From: Opisthocomus hoazin
Lineage: Eukaryota > Chordata > Aves > Opisthocomiformes > Opisthocomidae
DNA length: 64,000 nt
Direction of reading: 5' to 3'
Assembly: GCF_030867145.1 (NCBI RefSeq)
Contig: NC_134419.1
Span: forward strand, 73,713,403-73,777,402
The position numbers and the translations under genes are program-made. This document shows, one piece after another, positions 1-15,093 of the stretch. Under the pieces are notes generated by a model. It saw only the letters and a list, made by a program, of their open reading frames with translations, ran no database searches and was not told the origin of the DNA. Every line of letters starts with the position of its first letter. Position 1 is the stretch's first letter.

Positions 1-1407
1 ATAACACATCACCACGTGCGAGCGTATGATCTCTATAGATTAACCTTGGCTCCTCACAGAATAGCCTTTATAATGATCTCATTTCTGTAGGCATCAGAGA
101 GAAAAGATTTGAACGCTGAGGGTAATTAAGCTTTGTCATCAGGCTATCACAGCGATGGCCTTGACTTTCAGAGGCAGCGCTGCGGGCACCGCTGAGCCTC
201 CTGTGCACAGGGATGCTCTGCCGAGGGGACCCCTGCCCAAAAGCCTCCAGCCTCATCAGCTGCTGCCCAGCTCTGCTCTTCCTTGCTTACTGAGAGGGGA
301 CACTGAAATATTCATGAGAAGGGCACAAGCGCTGTCCTTAATAAGGACGCTCTCGCACACACACATCTGTCTTCTGTGTAAGGCACTTGGCAGGGCACCA
401 GGGCAGAGCCACCAAAGCAAAACCACCAGTGATCAGCCGGCTCGCCCAGGAGCCCGTGGAGATGGAAAGTCCATCCATCACAAAAGTCACAGTATGTTTT
501 CAACAAGAGGTTTCAAGGAAAACGTTGATTCAATCTCTCCATCAATCTTTCCACACATTCCCATGATGTGAAACAGCAGCAGGGCAAATTGTGATGCCTG
601 GCACTGCCTGCACAGGGGCACCGGCTGAGAGTCAGACCACCCATCAGGGTCCCTGTGCAACATCTGGGACGCTGCGGTCCCTGTTCTCATCGGCCTCCAC
701 ACCAGAATGTTCCCACCAAGAGGATAAGGCCGTAAAGTCCCTCAAGCAGAGCCCATTCAAAAGGCTTGGAGAAGTGTGCAAAGGAAGAAGCTACAACAGA
801 TCTTCATTTTTCACTCAATCTGAAAAAAAGCTTGCTCCGAGATTTTAAAAAACACTAATAACTGCCAAAATTGCCTCAGACTTCATAACTGCCACATCAA
901 CAAAATCTATGGCCCTAGCTACAATTCACTTTACACTTGGGCTTGTGCTGGACTGAAGTACATGGAGAAAGCTGCCTCCTGAATGGAGACACTGGCTACA
1001 CCTTTTAACGAAACCAGTATAAGCAGAGAAATCGCTGCTCTTCCCACCTTCTTCCCTCCTACAGCACCAACGGCAGCTATTTCCCACAAAGGGAGCATAG
1101 AGAACAGGACGCATGAAGCTTGCAAACTGGGGAATAAAAAGGTGACAGTAGCCTATAAATACCAGGGAGCAGAGAGGAGGAATTCAAGGGTAAAAGTGAA
1201 AAGTGGCCTGAGACTAGAAATGGAAAAATCCATGCTGAGCATGATGGAGCTCTTATCTATGCAGAGCATTACGCAGAAAATCATTTACCTGGAGAACATG
1301 ACTATAGATGCTCAAAAAAAAATGAAAAGATACTTGCAGGGAAATACAGCAGCATAATTCCCTCTCTAACTAGAAGATTGTTCAGGGTACAACTTGGATA
1401 TTGACTC
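1..1407. other. Intergenic, no recognised gene
   Basis: A short CA run near 355-366 and an ATG-started 124-codon frame (983-1357) with no recognisable domain. No splice-flanked exon or repeat body was identified. Confidence 0.6.
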
Positions 1408-1538
1408 CATGGTGTTCAAAAAACACGTAGATGTGGCACTTCGGGACATGGTTTAGTAGGCATGGTGATGTTGGGGTGACAGCTGGACTTGATGGTCTTA
1501 GAGGTCCTTCCCAACCTATGATTCTACAATTCCATCTC
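1408..1538 (+). mobile_element. CR1 LINE 3' end, older type
   Basis: The run GTGTTCAAAAAACACGTAGA, GGGACATGGTTTAGTAGGCA, TGGACTTGATGGTCTTAGAG and CCTATGATTCTACAATTC is the 3' end of a CR1 subfamily distinct from the young copies near NANOS1. Moderately diverged, 5'-truncated. Confidence 0.8.
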
Positions 1539-4500
1539 CAAAAGGTAAAGGGATTCATATCTAATCAAAAAACCTACCACAGCATAGATCAAAAACTGAA
1601 TCCTATCTAGTAAGCCGTTGGAAAGCACACCTTTCAGCTAAGTGTTTGCCAGGCCAAACCCAAACGCTTTAATAAAGATATTTTTGCCATATACATACAA
1701 AGAGAAATCTAGTAGCAGAACACTCCTTCTCACTTGATAGTTGTCTCTCCAGCAAGAAGGGTAAAGCCACATGTCATGCAATGCATACACAGAGGTAATT
1801 CCTGTTCTCCTTCAAAAAATCAGTGGGACTTCTGTCCATGTCAGCATTCAGATTTCACTCCAGGGCATTTAAAGCGCATTTCAGCTCACCATGTTTAGAA
1901 CAGAGAGCTGGCCAGCGTTCCAACATCTCATTTGAAAGAAGTGGCTAGGCATCTGCCAAGCCTCAAAGTACATGCCATCAGCACTGAAAGTGGATCACAC
2001 CAGGGGAAACTGCTTTCTTCCACTTTAGCAGGCAAGGCTACCTCCTTGCACCCCTCTCGGATGCAGCCATAGCTACCTGCGTGTTTGCCACTGCTACCTA
2101 GGGCTGTACTTGCCAATGGGGCCAGACACAGCCATCAGCACAACCCAGGTACATCACCAACACAGTCTCCCTCACCGCCTTCCAACATAGCTGCACTGGC
2201 ACAGAGAAATGCAGCTAATAAACCAAGAACAAAACCAGCAACAAGACGTTCTCCACTGGATAGCTCTGGTGCAAAAGGAGTTGAGATGAGGCCAGGCTGA
2301 AACGAAGGGTAACCGCTTTGGGTCTACGTGGCAGTTCCTTTCAGACAAAGGTTTCCCACCCCAGGTAAAAGGTTTGCAATATGCTCACCAATCTAAGCTT
2401 TTGTGATGTGCTGAAATTAAAGTGTTACAAGCAGAGTCCATTCAAACCTGACACAGAAAAGAGGCAGAAACCCCCCATCATTCACAAATCCAGGAACACA
2501 GGCACATCGCTCACTGACATGGCCTGAGCTACAATCCTGCAGACACATTGGCAGATGTCCCTCGGGCTTTTCCAAGCTTTTGAGACTGCTCAGTCAAGTG
2601 TAGATGCTGTCTGTGAGCCCCTGTCATTGCTTTAGCTTCTCTGTTTGAAGGTGTCTGTTGACTTGGGGCCCTGGTACTAATGCAGTACAGTTGCAGGAAA
2701 AACTCTGCAGGAAGCTTAAGATCAGGATAAACAACTTCTTACAGTTAATGGTTTTCTCAGTATTTCGGCCAATGCAATGCCAGCCTGCTGAGAGTCTCAA
2801 CATTAGCACAGGCATAACAGAAAGTGCTTTTCAAGGTCTACGTTCCTGCTAATACTGGATTACTTTATATTGTATCATAAAAGTTGTCCGAATGGCAATT
2901 CAACAAGCCAAGACTTGATTCACAGACCTGACCATTACTGATGCAGCTGAGGTCAAGAACTACAAATAGAGCAGATAATTAGAAGGGAAGTGCATGCTGC
3001 TGAGCAAACACATCAGGCATGGGAAGATTTTCTGCTCTGCAAAGGTAGAGAAACTGCATTTACAGAACTACCTGAGAATCATTTTTTATATCGGTTAGAA
3101 AACGCACCCACCAGAAAACGAGGACTTGAAGGCTTACAAATACCAGAATATTAGCCTGTATGCATTGCAGTTGCTCTTTTAGGGTTTGAACAAGGGGCTC
3201 TGTATAGACGTGAAAGACTAAATTCACCAGTGGCATAACAAAACGCAGGCAGCCCTTAGCAGAGCTGTCCTCTTATTTCCCAGGAAAATGAGCTATCAGG
3301 GACAAACGACCCTTTGGGACTAACAGTTCAGAGTCATTGCTGGAAGCAATGCAGAGAAGTGCATTGCAGCAAACGGAGCTGCGCACAGCTTCCACCAGCA
3401 GAAGACAACAGGCTCTGCTGTCTTGTTCTACACCCTGGAAAGCAAAGCACGGATCCCTCCCACCTGGAAGAGCTTGGTTGACCTGTCTGCTGGGAGAGAA
3501 ATGCTTACTTTGATACGGAAACAAAATATCAAAAGCTTTTCATTCTTGCCTTCATTCTGAGTTTTGCTGGTTTTCTTGTCTCGTTGCAAGACTTGGTTAA
3601 TTTTTGTTTCACATTCTTCTCGAAAGCTGGCAACTGACCACCTGGTTTGGATGCACCTTTGTGTCTAAGGACTTGGTAGATAAACAGTCCATTCATACTT
3701 TTAAGAGAGACTGTGTGTGGACATCAGGCAATATTCAGATGCTTCAGAAGACATACAATCCGCATAATTCATCTTGTCAGCAGAGTAATGCTATGGCATT
3801 GACAAAACCCCTACATAAACACCCAGCTGGTAATACAGTTACGCCCTGAGGAAAAAAAGATTGATAGTCTTGGTGATTTTACTGTGCTATAACAACAGAA
3901 GCCATTTTTGTCTACATATTTCTCTAATCCTTTCCTGAAACATTACTAAATACCACTGCCTGACAAAGGTGAGCTCTACAAGTTAACAACACGTCACGGA
4001 AAGAGCAAGCTAAAACCCTGGTGCTAAGCTTGAAGCTGTAGTCCTTTTGCTCACTAATGAAGCCGCGGATACCAGAGATATTTTTAGGATGTCTGCAAAC
4101 CTTGTTATAATCCACAAAAAAAAGTTTAGCTATGAAAGGAAGACATGGAATGTTACAGAAAAATAAAAACTAAAATATCTCCCAATACTATTAGAAATGT
4201 CTGAAGAGCCAACACAAAAAGTCTCACCTGACATAAAGCAAAAATTTAAACAAATATCCTTCGGTGTTGTAATTCCTGGAACAAAACTTATTAGCAAATT
4301 TAAATTAATTCCGCTCCAGGCGTTATGATACACTATCAGTTACTCCCTTAGCCCCCCGGGAAATATTCCGCTATTGCTGTCAGTCAACTGCTTGAATGCT
4401 TGGAGTTTACCAGCTGCATAACATATATTGATTTTTGATAAATGACATCTCTCTCTGGGCCATTATGGTTTTGTTTTCAAACCTTATTTAATTGTTCGCC

Positions 4501-7500
4501 TATTTTTCAGTGAAATAAATGCAAAGTGTTTATTCTCCAAAGGCTGTAAACAGAGATCTCAGGTCTAGTTTCTATGACAACCTCACTTGATACAGCAAAC
4601 CTAGATTATCTCTAATGACAGACATGAAGTTTAAATTGCACATTCTGCACAAACAGTGCACTGTTGACCTTTTATTGAAAAATGGAATACAGTATGATTA
4701 GCATAATGTGCTATATGAAAGGGAAAATCGTGGAATAATGCAGATTGTACTCTAATCATACCTACAGTGCTAATCTCTAGCAAACTGTTTGCCAGAACAT
4801 GAAGCTTGAAAAATTAAGATTTTTCCCGGACTCCATTTTCAAATCTTGTTAGACAGTACTGCTATCGCATTAAATAGTTCTCAGATAACACTTGCTGCTT
4901 CTGCTGTTTTTCTCCCGTTGAAATCTCTAACAGGGGAGTAAAATTGGATAGGGTTATGTAGAAGTACTGCAAAAAAATTCCAGCTATGAGAACTATTTTT
5001 AAACCTCCTGAAGGCATTTTTTTCTCATGCTTACCAATTCGTTTGGAAGCGAGAGCCAAAAGAAATAGTCCTTTCTGTCGGGTGCTTTCGTCCAAAACAT
5101 GCCTGTTTTCCTAGGAGGAAAATTTGCATGTATGCTAGTGAATAAAACCCAGCTCATCTACGGAGACGGAGAGGCTGCAGGAGACATTCTGCTTTGCAAG
5201 AGCAGAGATGGAAAATGCCTTGCCTTCATATGCAGCAAGCTTCAGCAGGCTTTGATTTTGCCAGCTACCATTTGTTGCTGCTCACAGAAGTGTCTGCAGC
5301 AGTTTACAAAATGTTCACACTTTGGGGAGTTTGGTGCATGAATTGAGGTTCCCATTGGAGCTGTAAGAGTCACATGTAAGGGGACAGCAGGCTGTTAAGT
5401 TTGTCCTTCCCTCTGCAGAATTCTTTAACTATTTCCTTTAAACTTTCATAAAACAATAGGAAATATTTTCAATACTGAATGAGACTTCAGCTCACTTGTC
5501 TTCAACATAATCAGTGAACAGTCTGGAGACAATCAAGCAAAACCACAATTAATATCTAAATACAGTTACAGACAGTAGAACTGAGGGGTTAAGGAATTAG
5601 CTTATTCCTGCAGTACCCCAAAATAATGCCTGGTTGACCATTATCCTCCTGCCTATGTTTAAAAAAGTTTTAAAAGTGTCATTGTCTATGTTGCTAGTGA
5701 GTGTCAAGTACAGAGGAAAAACATAAAAGTAGCTCTCCATTTCTTAGTAGGAAGCCTTGGATTGTCCATGCCTGGTCATAAAAACTGGAAAAATCACAGG
5801 CACTCAGCTATTGCCCCTCTTTTTTCCAGAGGAAGATATTCAGCAATGAGAACTCATTAGCATCACATCAAAGCGGTCTCTCCATCCCTCCCTATTTAGC
5901 AAACAAGCTAAAAATGATTTTCAGGTGCTTGTCTACAGAACAATGCCATTAGAGGAAACCTATTCCCTCATTTCTCTCTCACTCTAATGGGTTTGTGCCA
6001 TTAATACTGTCAGCTGAGTTGTTTTTAACCAGCAGTTAAGGCAGCAGCAATAATAAACCATTGTTTTAGCACAGGCAGACCCCAATGTACTTGCATCCTA
6101 AGCAGCTATTCACCACCACCGCTATTCTCTGCATATCAAGAGATCTCTGATTTTCAGGGTTTTCCATTTGGCAGTATTATTTTTTCTTAGTAAGCATTGT
6201 CTTCCACTACAGCAGCTGACAGGAGGGAATCAGTTCACTCAAAAGACATCCACTTGTTTTCACATGGAGTTGTTACACTTGTAAACCCAACCCTGTCACT
6301 TGATAGGTAAGAGAGGAAACTGTTTGGTAAGGCAGCACATCCCAAGCTTCGGTATTTCTAATCCCTGCAACGCTGCCCAAACTTGCCCACTGTAGAAGGA
6401 ATTTTTAGACTTCCCTGCCTCATTTGATGGCAATGAGCATTTGTGGTGCTGCTCAGGTGGTGGGTTACAGGACAGAGGCTATATTGACCTTATCTGCACA
6501 GCTGTTCGAATGTTGCCACACATTTTAGAAGTCTTTACCCAAAAAAAGTCAAGGTAAATATTGACAACAAAAATGGTAGCAGAAGCCAATATATCTGAGC
6601 AGTAACTTTGCAAGGGGTGTCCTTACTTCCTAGTATGTCTAAACACAAATAAATGAGTGCTTTTAAAGACATTGTAAATTATAAACTTATTTAAACACCA
6701 CCAGCCTCTGTCAGACCATTACATTTCCTGGACATTCACTTCCACAGGTCAGAACAACTTAATTACTTCCTTGTGCTTCTACCACATTTCTTCAGTTTCC
6801 CCTCATAACATTTTTAGTTAGGGTACTGACTAATTTTGGTACCTCCAGTTACTTCTTATCCTCTGTTTCACATTTCCTTCAGGCACAGTTTGCATAGCTC
6901 TAGTCACTTGTACAAATATTTAAAGCCAGCAAGACAAACCAAGTATAACAAATCTAGAAATAAAGCAACTCCCACAGAAGCTAATGTTTACCCAAACCAG
7001 AGTATCAAATATTCCACACCTCTCTCCAGGCGGCCTCTTCTGTTTCTCTAAGGTGGGATCTGATGGCACTGTGGATAAGAAAGACCAACGAGCCAAAGTC
7101 CCTGCCATTTCTGCATTCCCACCTTCAACCCTCAGTTGTTCAAGCTTTCCAGCCCGCTCCGTGCAATCCTGGAGGGGCTCCAGCTCCTGTAGGCTGAATG
7201 CAGATGCAGCCTTTGAGATGAAGAAAGTGCAAAGATCAGTCCTATACTCACCATGCAGAAGAGTCTGGACTCCACACCAGACATAGACACTGTCAACCCC
7301 ATCACAGGACTGAACTGTGACCAGGAATCACCGTCTTTGTTGCCCCACATCTTCAGAGCTGGAATTTGGACACCCTAACAAAGTGAATAAAAAAGTTCAA
7401 TTGGGCAATAAAAATTAAATGACAGACCTAATTAAGTAAATTATTCACATCAAAGTAAAGCATATCATTAAGAACACTGAAAATTCACGCTAGCTGATAC

Positions 7501-9754
7501 AATCACCTTCCCGCAGTAAGTAAACATCTCCTGCAAAAAGTCAGACAGCTAAAATACCATTTGCTTTGAAATGAACTTTTAGCCCCATAGCTCAGCCAAG
7601 CATTCACATGTTTTTTTGTTGGAAATGTAACCGGCTCCACGAGATGCCAGACAGCTAGAAGAGCACTCTAGATACTATTGTCTTGGGGCTGCCACAGTCA
7701 TCGCTCCTACCTATACACATCCCACCACTTTTGTACGGCTGACAAAACAGCTACAGATAGCTCTTCCACTCACAGCTGCTTAGCAAAGCTGTGAATGAAA
7801 GCTGGAGCTGGTACAAGGCAAGTGGCAGAAATGAAGCATAATATGTTCAGCTGCTGCTATAAAGACCAGAACCAAAGTCCCAAACATATGCAAGATTCCA
7901 GCTGGTGATTACCCACAGCTCAACGGACACAGGTAGCTCATCCTGCAGGTGAAACTGTCTGCCATCCACTTAGAGGATTTGTAGTCCTCTCCACTGCTCA
8001 GTAAGCCAAGGGATCCCCGACAGGCCTCCAAGCCTTTAGCTGCAGCCACGGGTGTCCGAGACTCCCCTCTGCAATCCCCACGAGCACAGGGAAGAGCTGG
8101 GGCACTCAGATGGCACAAGAACATTTCTGGGGCTCCGAAATAAAACACCCTGCAACTCAAGTTCTGTTACTATTATTCTGTATATGATTCAGTATACTGT
8201 ACTGTCTACCTATATGCAATGTTCAATTGTTCTTTGATCCAACTGGAAACCAGATTTTTCAGTAAAAATCAGGTTGATGTTTACAGTCATATACTTTAAA
8301 AGTAACTTCTAATTTTAAAGAAAAAAGCATTCATAAAAAGGGCTCTACCCTTCACAAGAGCCTTTGCTTCAACCATTGTTGGCATCCTTTCGGATGCTGT
8401 TTGTAATGACTAAGGACTGTTCAGAACCTTCAACATCTAACACCCCCATCCTCTGGGAAAAATGTATTTGATCAAGAGATGTTGGGCAACTATTATCCCA
8501 TCCTTGGAGGGGATCCTTAACCAGGTCAGGAGAAAATTTCTCAAAAAATTTTCTTCAAAGTCTTCATCTGCTGTAGCCCCTTTCTTGTTTCCCAGCAAGG
8601 TAATCAGGACACAACGCCATAAATTAGGGAATGCGAGCAGACAGACCAATTCCAAACAGGGTGAGGGCTTCCAGTTAGGGCGGCTTCCAGATTTGCTGAA
8701 TGCCTGCTATATTGACAGGCTGTAGCAGAATTTGAGAATTATATTATTAATCAGAGGCTATGAAAAAAGATGAGCGTCAAACCGCCAGGCATGATAGGAA
8801 TGTTAGTCAAAGGTGTCTGCAAACTTCTGCTGACCCCTTACACCAGCCAGGTCGAGAGCTTTTTCATTAATGCTAATGTTTTTCATATTAGTGCTTCACA
8901 AAGAAATCCTGCTGACTGCTAGGGTCAAGGAGTTCACAAGACACATTGGCCACATCAGCAATACACTGATGATTGTTTCTGACATGACCCCACCGCTAAT
9001 GAAGGGCCATTTGTGAGGGAATTGCTTTTCATGCCGACAGAGGTTTGTGATGAAGGTATAAAACACACGTGGAGTAGGACAGGCCACTTCTTTCATGATA
9101 TAGTAATGAAAGACGACCATCCTACTGAGACACAGTGTATCTGTGCAAGTAACACACGGCCCTGGGTTTCTCCTTCCCATTCCCGTCACTAAATTTCCTT
9201 ATACGCAAGATGCTGGTTCTGCTCCTGGTTGCTAAATGACCAAGATCCCTCTATTCATGGCCACCGCATCAAGTCCTTCACCTGTAAGTTCAGACATTTT
9301 GAAGCCCAGGTCAATACTACAGCTCAGCACCTCTCAGTCCACTGCATCTCCTGCATGACTCTCTTTTGGGACCCCTGCCAGCGAGGCCTTAGAGAGGACA
9401 AAAGGCTGACGTGCACTGCAGGGATTGCAGCAGCAGGCAGCACGAAGAGGTAACCAAGTAGTCCCAATCTTTTGTACCACCACCCATGTTACCAAAGCTT
9501 TTCCTTTCCAGCCTGCAGGTTGAGTCACGGGGCAGCAAGGACCGCAGGAGCAAGGATTGCAGAGTGGTAGAACAAGAAAGCACTTAGGCAGGTTTGTTCA
9601 GCAAGAAGCTGTCTGTAATCTGTTCTATAGTCTTCTGCTAGGAGAACCGTAGCCACATACTAGTCAGTGAGTGATCCTTGCTGTGTAATCCTGTTTAAAG
9701 CAACATTTCCACCTCCTTTGGTGGACATCAGTTCCTGCACTTGCCCAGGCATGA
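1539..9754. other. Intergenic, no recognised gene
   Basis: Mostly unique AT-rich sequence with frequent stops in all frames. The candidate element at 4380-4790 and homeodomain-word-rich stretches near 6000-6090 and 7380-7480 stand out slightly. No repeat body was recognised. Confidence 0.6.
4380..4790. promoter_or_regulatory. Candidate conserved non-coding element
   Basis: A repeat-free AT-rich stretch lacking CpG and dense in homeodomain-, FOX- and GATA-like words (TTGATTTTTGATAAATGAC, TTATTTAATTG, GATTAGCATAATG). It looks like vertebrate developmental enhancers in composition. Conservation cannot be tested here. Confidence 0.25.
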
Positions 9755-9830
9755 ATCTATCACAGAATCATGACAGAGATCTAAAGGAGGCTTTAGGAGG
9801 TCATCCAGAAAGGAACATGAACTCTGGCTC
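9755..9830 (-). mobile_element. Possible old CR1 3' fragment
   Basis: TCACAGAATCATGACAGAGA followed by GGAGGTCATCCAG resembles the start of a reverse-oriented CR1 3' end, but the central GGTTGGAAGGGACC motif is missing. Weak. Confidence 0.3.
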
Positions 9831-12800
9831 TCCTGATAGATATCTCTAAGCCATTCTGAATGCACTCTTTGGAGACTCACAAGAAACCAGGCCTGAAAAG
9901 CCCCTCTTCCTGTCATTGTGAAGACAGACAGTCTCTATCACTGTGTCTTCCCAGCATCTCAGGAACATCCTTCACTTTATGTAAATTATGCTTTTCTGTG
10001 ACAGCCTGAAGGCTCGCTTCCCTAATAGATAACACCTTATCTGTTTATAAAAGACCTTCACAGACTTGCATGTTTAATTTGTTAGTGACTAATAGTTTCA
10101 TTACCTAATAGGAGTGGCTACATGTACTATGGGGGACTGCAGAATTATAGGGTTTTAAATAATTTTCACCCTGAGGAGAACAAGTTGCCATAATAGTATA
10201 TGAGTATATAAGCATTACAAGATTTTGTGGAGGAAGGGATTGCATGCATACCTACAGAATCAACCAAGCAGAAAATCTACAGAAATCATAAGCAAGGAAC
10301 AGTGATGCTGGGAACATTTCCCTTCGTCACCTTGATAAGGACCTGCTGGGAGAAAAGAATTCCATGTTATGAAAATGTCAAGATGTCAGATACTCCTTTT
10401 CATCCCTAAGATTGGGGTGAGACAGTGTCTTTCTCAGCAAGCCTTTTCTATTGGATCTGTTGTTCTTCGCATAGATATGATATGATACCAAGCAAGGAAC
10501 AGCAATAACAGAGACTCAGGTTTCCCACCCCGTCAGCGACCTGCTAAACCATGGGTTCTTCTGCTGGAGCTGTTTGTGGCTCTTTTTAAAAAACACTTTT
10601 CCACAGAAGGTTTTAGCTTTGATGAGCCATTGCTCTGCAGCATAAACACATTCAGTCAGCATTCCCAACCTCTTCTTTAGCTTCCCACTCAGGGAGGGGA
10701 ATGAGGCAATGGTTCACAGCTGTATTATCACTGCTGTTAGGGCTGCAATGGAGAATAGAACTCCAAAAGGCATCAGAGGGCAAAAGCAAAGCATTTGAGG
10801 GCAACCTGCAACCACAGCATTTTTCCTAGGTGTCTCCTGCAGAACTGATTTTCCCCACAGAAAGAGTGGCAAAACTTCATTCTGAAAATGGCTGCAGCTC
10901 AGACCACAGCCACCAGCATGAACAGCGTAAATCAGGAGGACACATACCCGTACCTCGAGACAAACCAGTTACAGCTGGCAAAGTGCAGAAGTTTTCAATA
11001 AGATCCGGGCTGCTGCTTTAATCTAGGGCTGGCACATGGAAAACAAAAGTCCATATGCCCAAAAGCTTATCTGTTTCATTCAGCTGTATCAGCCAGCCTA
11101 ATAAGAGATATCTCTTCTTACAGCTCTCACCATGGAAATGGGAGTCATTTATCATGAAAGACTTTTCCCTGAACTGCCTTGACCTTTTCTGTTGATGCTG
11201 CTTTTTCGCTGTGATTTTTACACATTTAAGGGACAGTCACACAGTCACTTTAAATGCATTACAAGCTTACATTCCCTATATAATAATGAGACCCCAAAAG
11301 GAGTTGCAGAAAGCTGTTAGATGCAACTGCTGTATCTTATTGTATCCCAGGTACTTACCTCCAGCATGTATTTCTATATGAAGACTTAACTACAGAGCTA
11401 AGTGGATTTATATTGATTTCACTGTTGTTACAACACATGCCAATATGTATACTTGACGCATACTCATTAAACTTCAAATTATATATATTTTTAAAGGGTG
11501 CTAATAGCACCATTTGATGTGGTAATTATTGATATTGGTTTCCAGTAGAAAGAACACTCAAACTACCAGCTAATTTCACATGAAAAACAGCTGTCACACG
11601 GTAATGACATTAAAAGTCACTAAGCTGATCTGCATTCAAAGCCATGCCATAGAGGTGAAAGGCCCTGTAGCCAATTATTACTCCTCCGAGCCAGACAGTC
11701 CCCAAACACAAGCAACATATGCAGATCCATCCCTCCTTGTCTTTAATTAGATCCTGCCTACCCTCTGTAGCAACAGCAGCAGAAGTGAGAAGGGCACATG
11801 TTAGGCAGTGGGGAAATAATCACAAAGAGAGCCTGACATGTTCTGTCTGGCATGTCCTGCTAACACCCACACGCTGTACACGGGAAGGAAAACCAGCAGC
11901 AAGAGACAATTTTTACAGTGTCCATTCTGCAAAATGTACGAGTTGCGTGGAGCTAATAAGCACGGGGCATTCTGCACAGAACCTCCCAAGCCTCTTTGTC
12001 TGCTGCAACAATCGTGGCACTGACAGATCAACGACGACTGCTTCTTCTGGTAGTTCTGGGTACACAAGGAACACAGGTTTGCACTCACTGCTTATGAGGA
12101 AATAACTTTAAAATAATCATTGGCACAATCTGGTACTACTTGAGCAAATCTAGTGAATCTATCCAATTTGCAGCAATTATGAAACTGGGCAGAAGCTAAT
12201 AAAAAGGTCTAAAGAAAGGTACTACAGCAGCCAGACTGCCTTGGTAGAGATTTTCCAGCCAAAAACTCACCTGGCTGTTGCAACGGGCTCAGACATGGAG
12301 GACCTGCATGCCCGTATCTATGCTTGCTCCCTGCAAAGTCCCACTTGCTCTGGCTCCAGGCATAGTTCGTACAAAGTCTGGCTCTGCTTCTCTTTCCAGA
12401 AGGAAGAAGCCCCACTGCCAAAGGTCCCAGACCTCCATCTTTTTCCCACATCTCCCAGAAGCTTAAGCTGATTTTTGCTGCAACAGCAGCCACTCTGCAG
12501 AGGCAGACACAGTTCTTGCAAGCGGTGTGGAGTGAAAGATGTCTTCCTTTGCTTTAGCCTGAAAAGTGGCATGATCCACAGGAGTATATATGAACAGTGT
12601 GATCCATAACTTTCAAATAATAATGGTCTACAGGCCTTGCCCACACTACTCCAAGGTCTCTCCCTTACAATTGCTCCTGCTCATGACTTCGCTTTGTCAG
12701 GGAGTCCTTCCTCCTTCCTCCAGCTCTTCTCCCTAGTGCAGCCTGTTTCACCTCAGCAGCCCACCGTGTCACTAGAGAAAAGAGCTATCCTCCCATGCTT

Positions 12801-15093
12801 TTAACTCCTGTCAGGTGAATTCCCCCCCCCAACATACCAGCTGCTGCCTATTTGGCAGAACAAGGTTTCTAATCTCGAATTGATACAACCTGCTGTAAAC
12901 TGTGGCCAAGCAACAGTCAAGGTCATGACAGCCCACTAACCCAGTGCAGACATGGCAGCAGCATGCATGTATGTTAGTCCATAGAGTATCTACTTACCAA
13001 CCCCAGGAAGCACATCTAGAAAGGACACAACCCCCTGGGATCAGCAGACAAGAAGCACAAGATCAAACCAATGCACTGAGTCATACACAGAGTCATTCTC
13101 ATAGAAATCTCTCTCCTCTACACTACGCTGACTTCAACACTTAGTAACAGATTAAATATTTCATTTCTGAATTTCAAGGGCTGCAAATTAAAGCAACATC
13201 AAAAAAGGAAAGGAACTGTAGCATAAATAATCATAGCTGCATCCACAAACTGCAGTTAATCACTTGGGGTTTTACACTGCAAGTCAGAATATGAATGTTT
13301 TTTTCTGTTTCCACTGATTTGCATGAAAGTCAATATGGATTTAAAAAAAAAATAATAACTGCCTAAGAGTTTCCAAAATGATCTTGTGAATTTCTCTGTC
13401 AATGAGTCAAGAATGACCAATATATAAAGAATCTGCAGCAGGAGAAGACTTCAGCATTTTGCCTCAGAAACAAATGGAGATCTCAGAACCCAGAGAAACT
13501 AATGGAGTGCAGGGAGCGGGAAGGGAGGGTCTGACACCGTGCCCTCAGAGCTATGGCTCAGACTAATGAATTATCTCTGCTTGGTTAAATCTCTGGCATT
13601 ACTAATCAGACAAGAAGCATAAAATGGAAAGTTCATTAGCAAGATCATAAAAGAGTCATACTGACAAAGATCATTCGACTTGGCGCTAGGGAGGTCAGTT
13701 ACAGAACTGGGAAATCGCTTTGTTTAAGGAAAACAGGTTAGACCCAAAGAAACTCAGCGTCCAGAAAAGACCTGCGCTGGAGCTGTGCGCAATGCTCTGC
13801 TTCATTTTTGGAACACAAACAGGGAAATATTTCCTTTGACAGTGGATAAACTAGGCTTTCTTTAATCAGCATCATCCGGGCCCAGGGTAAGCTGGACAGC
13901 ATCAGCTTTCCCGCACGGCTGGTTCGTTTACCTCCGCCCGGACCTGGAGAGCCCACAGCTCCTCGTAGGAAACACTTTCAGCCCAAGTCACAAGACGGTC
14001 TCAGAAGCAGAATTCACTAATTGTGTCAAATTATGTGTGAAGGGTTTACAATATGGATCACTGCCTCCTCGGGATTGAAAGGAGATCGCTAAAGTAATTT
14101 CAGGACTTCAAGATAATTCAGAAACCCTGTTCCCAGTGGTTATAAAGCCCTCTGTCCCCTTATTACTAGTACAACCATACTACACTGGGGGTTGGATTTT
14201 TTTCTTTAGGGGTAGAAGGGACAGGAGGGGAAGTGGTGGTGGGTTTTTTACTAGAATAATTAGGAGCGAAAAAAGCAGAATGTGTATATTCCCCTTATTT
14301 AGCCTGGTTTCCTAAAGAAATAAGGAATAATAAGGCTTTATATGCATCCTTTTCACTTTTGAGGTCACTAGCCTATTCCAACCACATTTAGGAGAGAGAA
14401 ATGGCAAAGGGTTTCCTACACATCTCATGAACATGAATTAGGCAGCTGGAAAGGAGGCAAGAAACTATTGGTGCCTCTCAGAAAAACAATACACGCTGAG
14501 CTCAGTCATGAATGGACATGTACAGCTCTGTTAGGAACACTGCAAAACCAGGAAAAATTCCATCTGTGCCTTTTTAAGCCTTGGATGACCCCCACAAAAG
14601 ACACAGACCTGGGGGAAATTCAGTCACAGTCCTGATGCATGCAAATGACTTCTTCTAATCTGATGCCTCTACCTGGAGATGCTCCATCAGCTGAAGCAGA
14701 CAGCTTCCAGCAGGCATTTTACTTTTCAGAGCACATGTGCCAGCCAAAATGGACTGAGGCATAGAGGAAATGAAGAGTTTTGTGTTTGTTTGTTTCTGTA
14801 CAAGCCAGCAATCAAGAAAAAGCCACCCGTCAAGGTCATCCTGCCTCAGCCCCGACATTTGGCTGCTGTTTGGTGGGAGCAGGCACACTGCCTCCTCACC
14901 GAGGGCATCACTGCACTGCAACAGCCCCGAGCACTGACCGCTGGCACAGCAGGAGCTCCTGCACCCCAAAAAACTGTCAAGAGAGATGGAAGGATCTCAC
15001 CCAAAAACAAAGGTATTTTCTGATGTTCAGCAATGAAGCCAGCAAGAAGACATTTCAAACATGGAAACACACATTTCCCACTGTAGCCAGGAA
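9831..15093. other. Intergenic, no recognised gene
   Basis: Unique sequence with a C9 run at 12822 and a small near-palindrome (GGTGCTAATAGCACC) at 11497-11511. Open frames up to about 130 codons show no family features. Confidence 0.6.
12822..12830. repeat. Poly-C run
   Basis: Nine consecutive C within otherwise unremarkable intergenic sequence. Confidence 0.9.
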
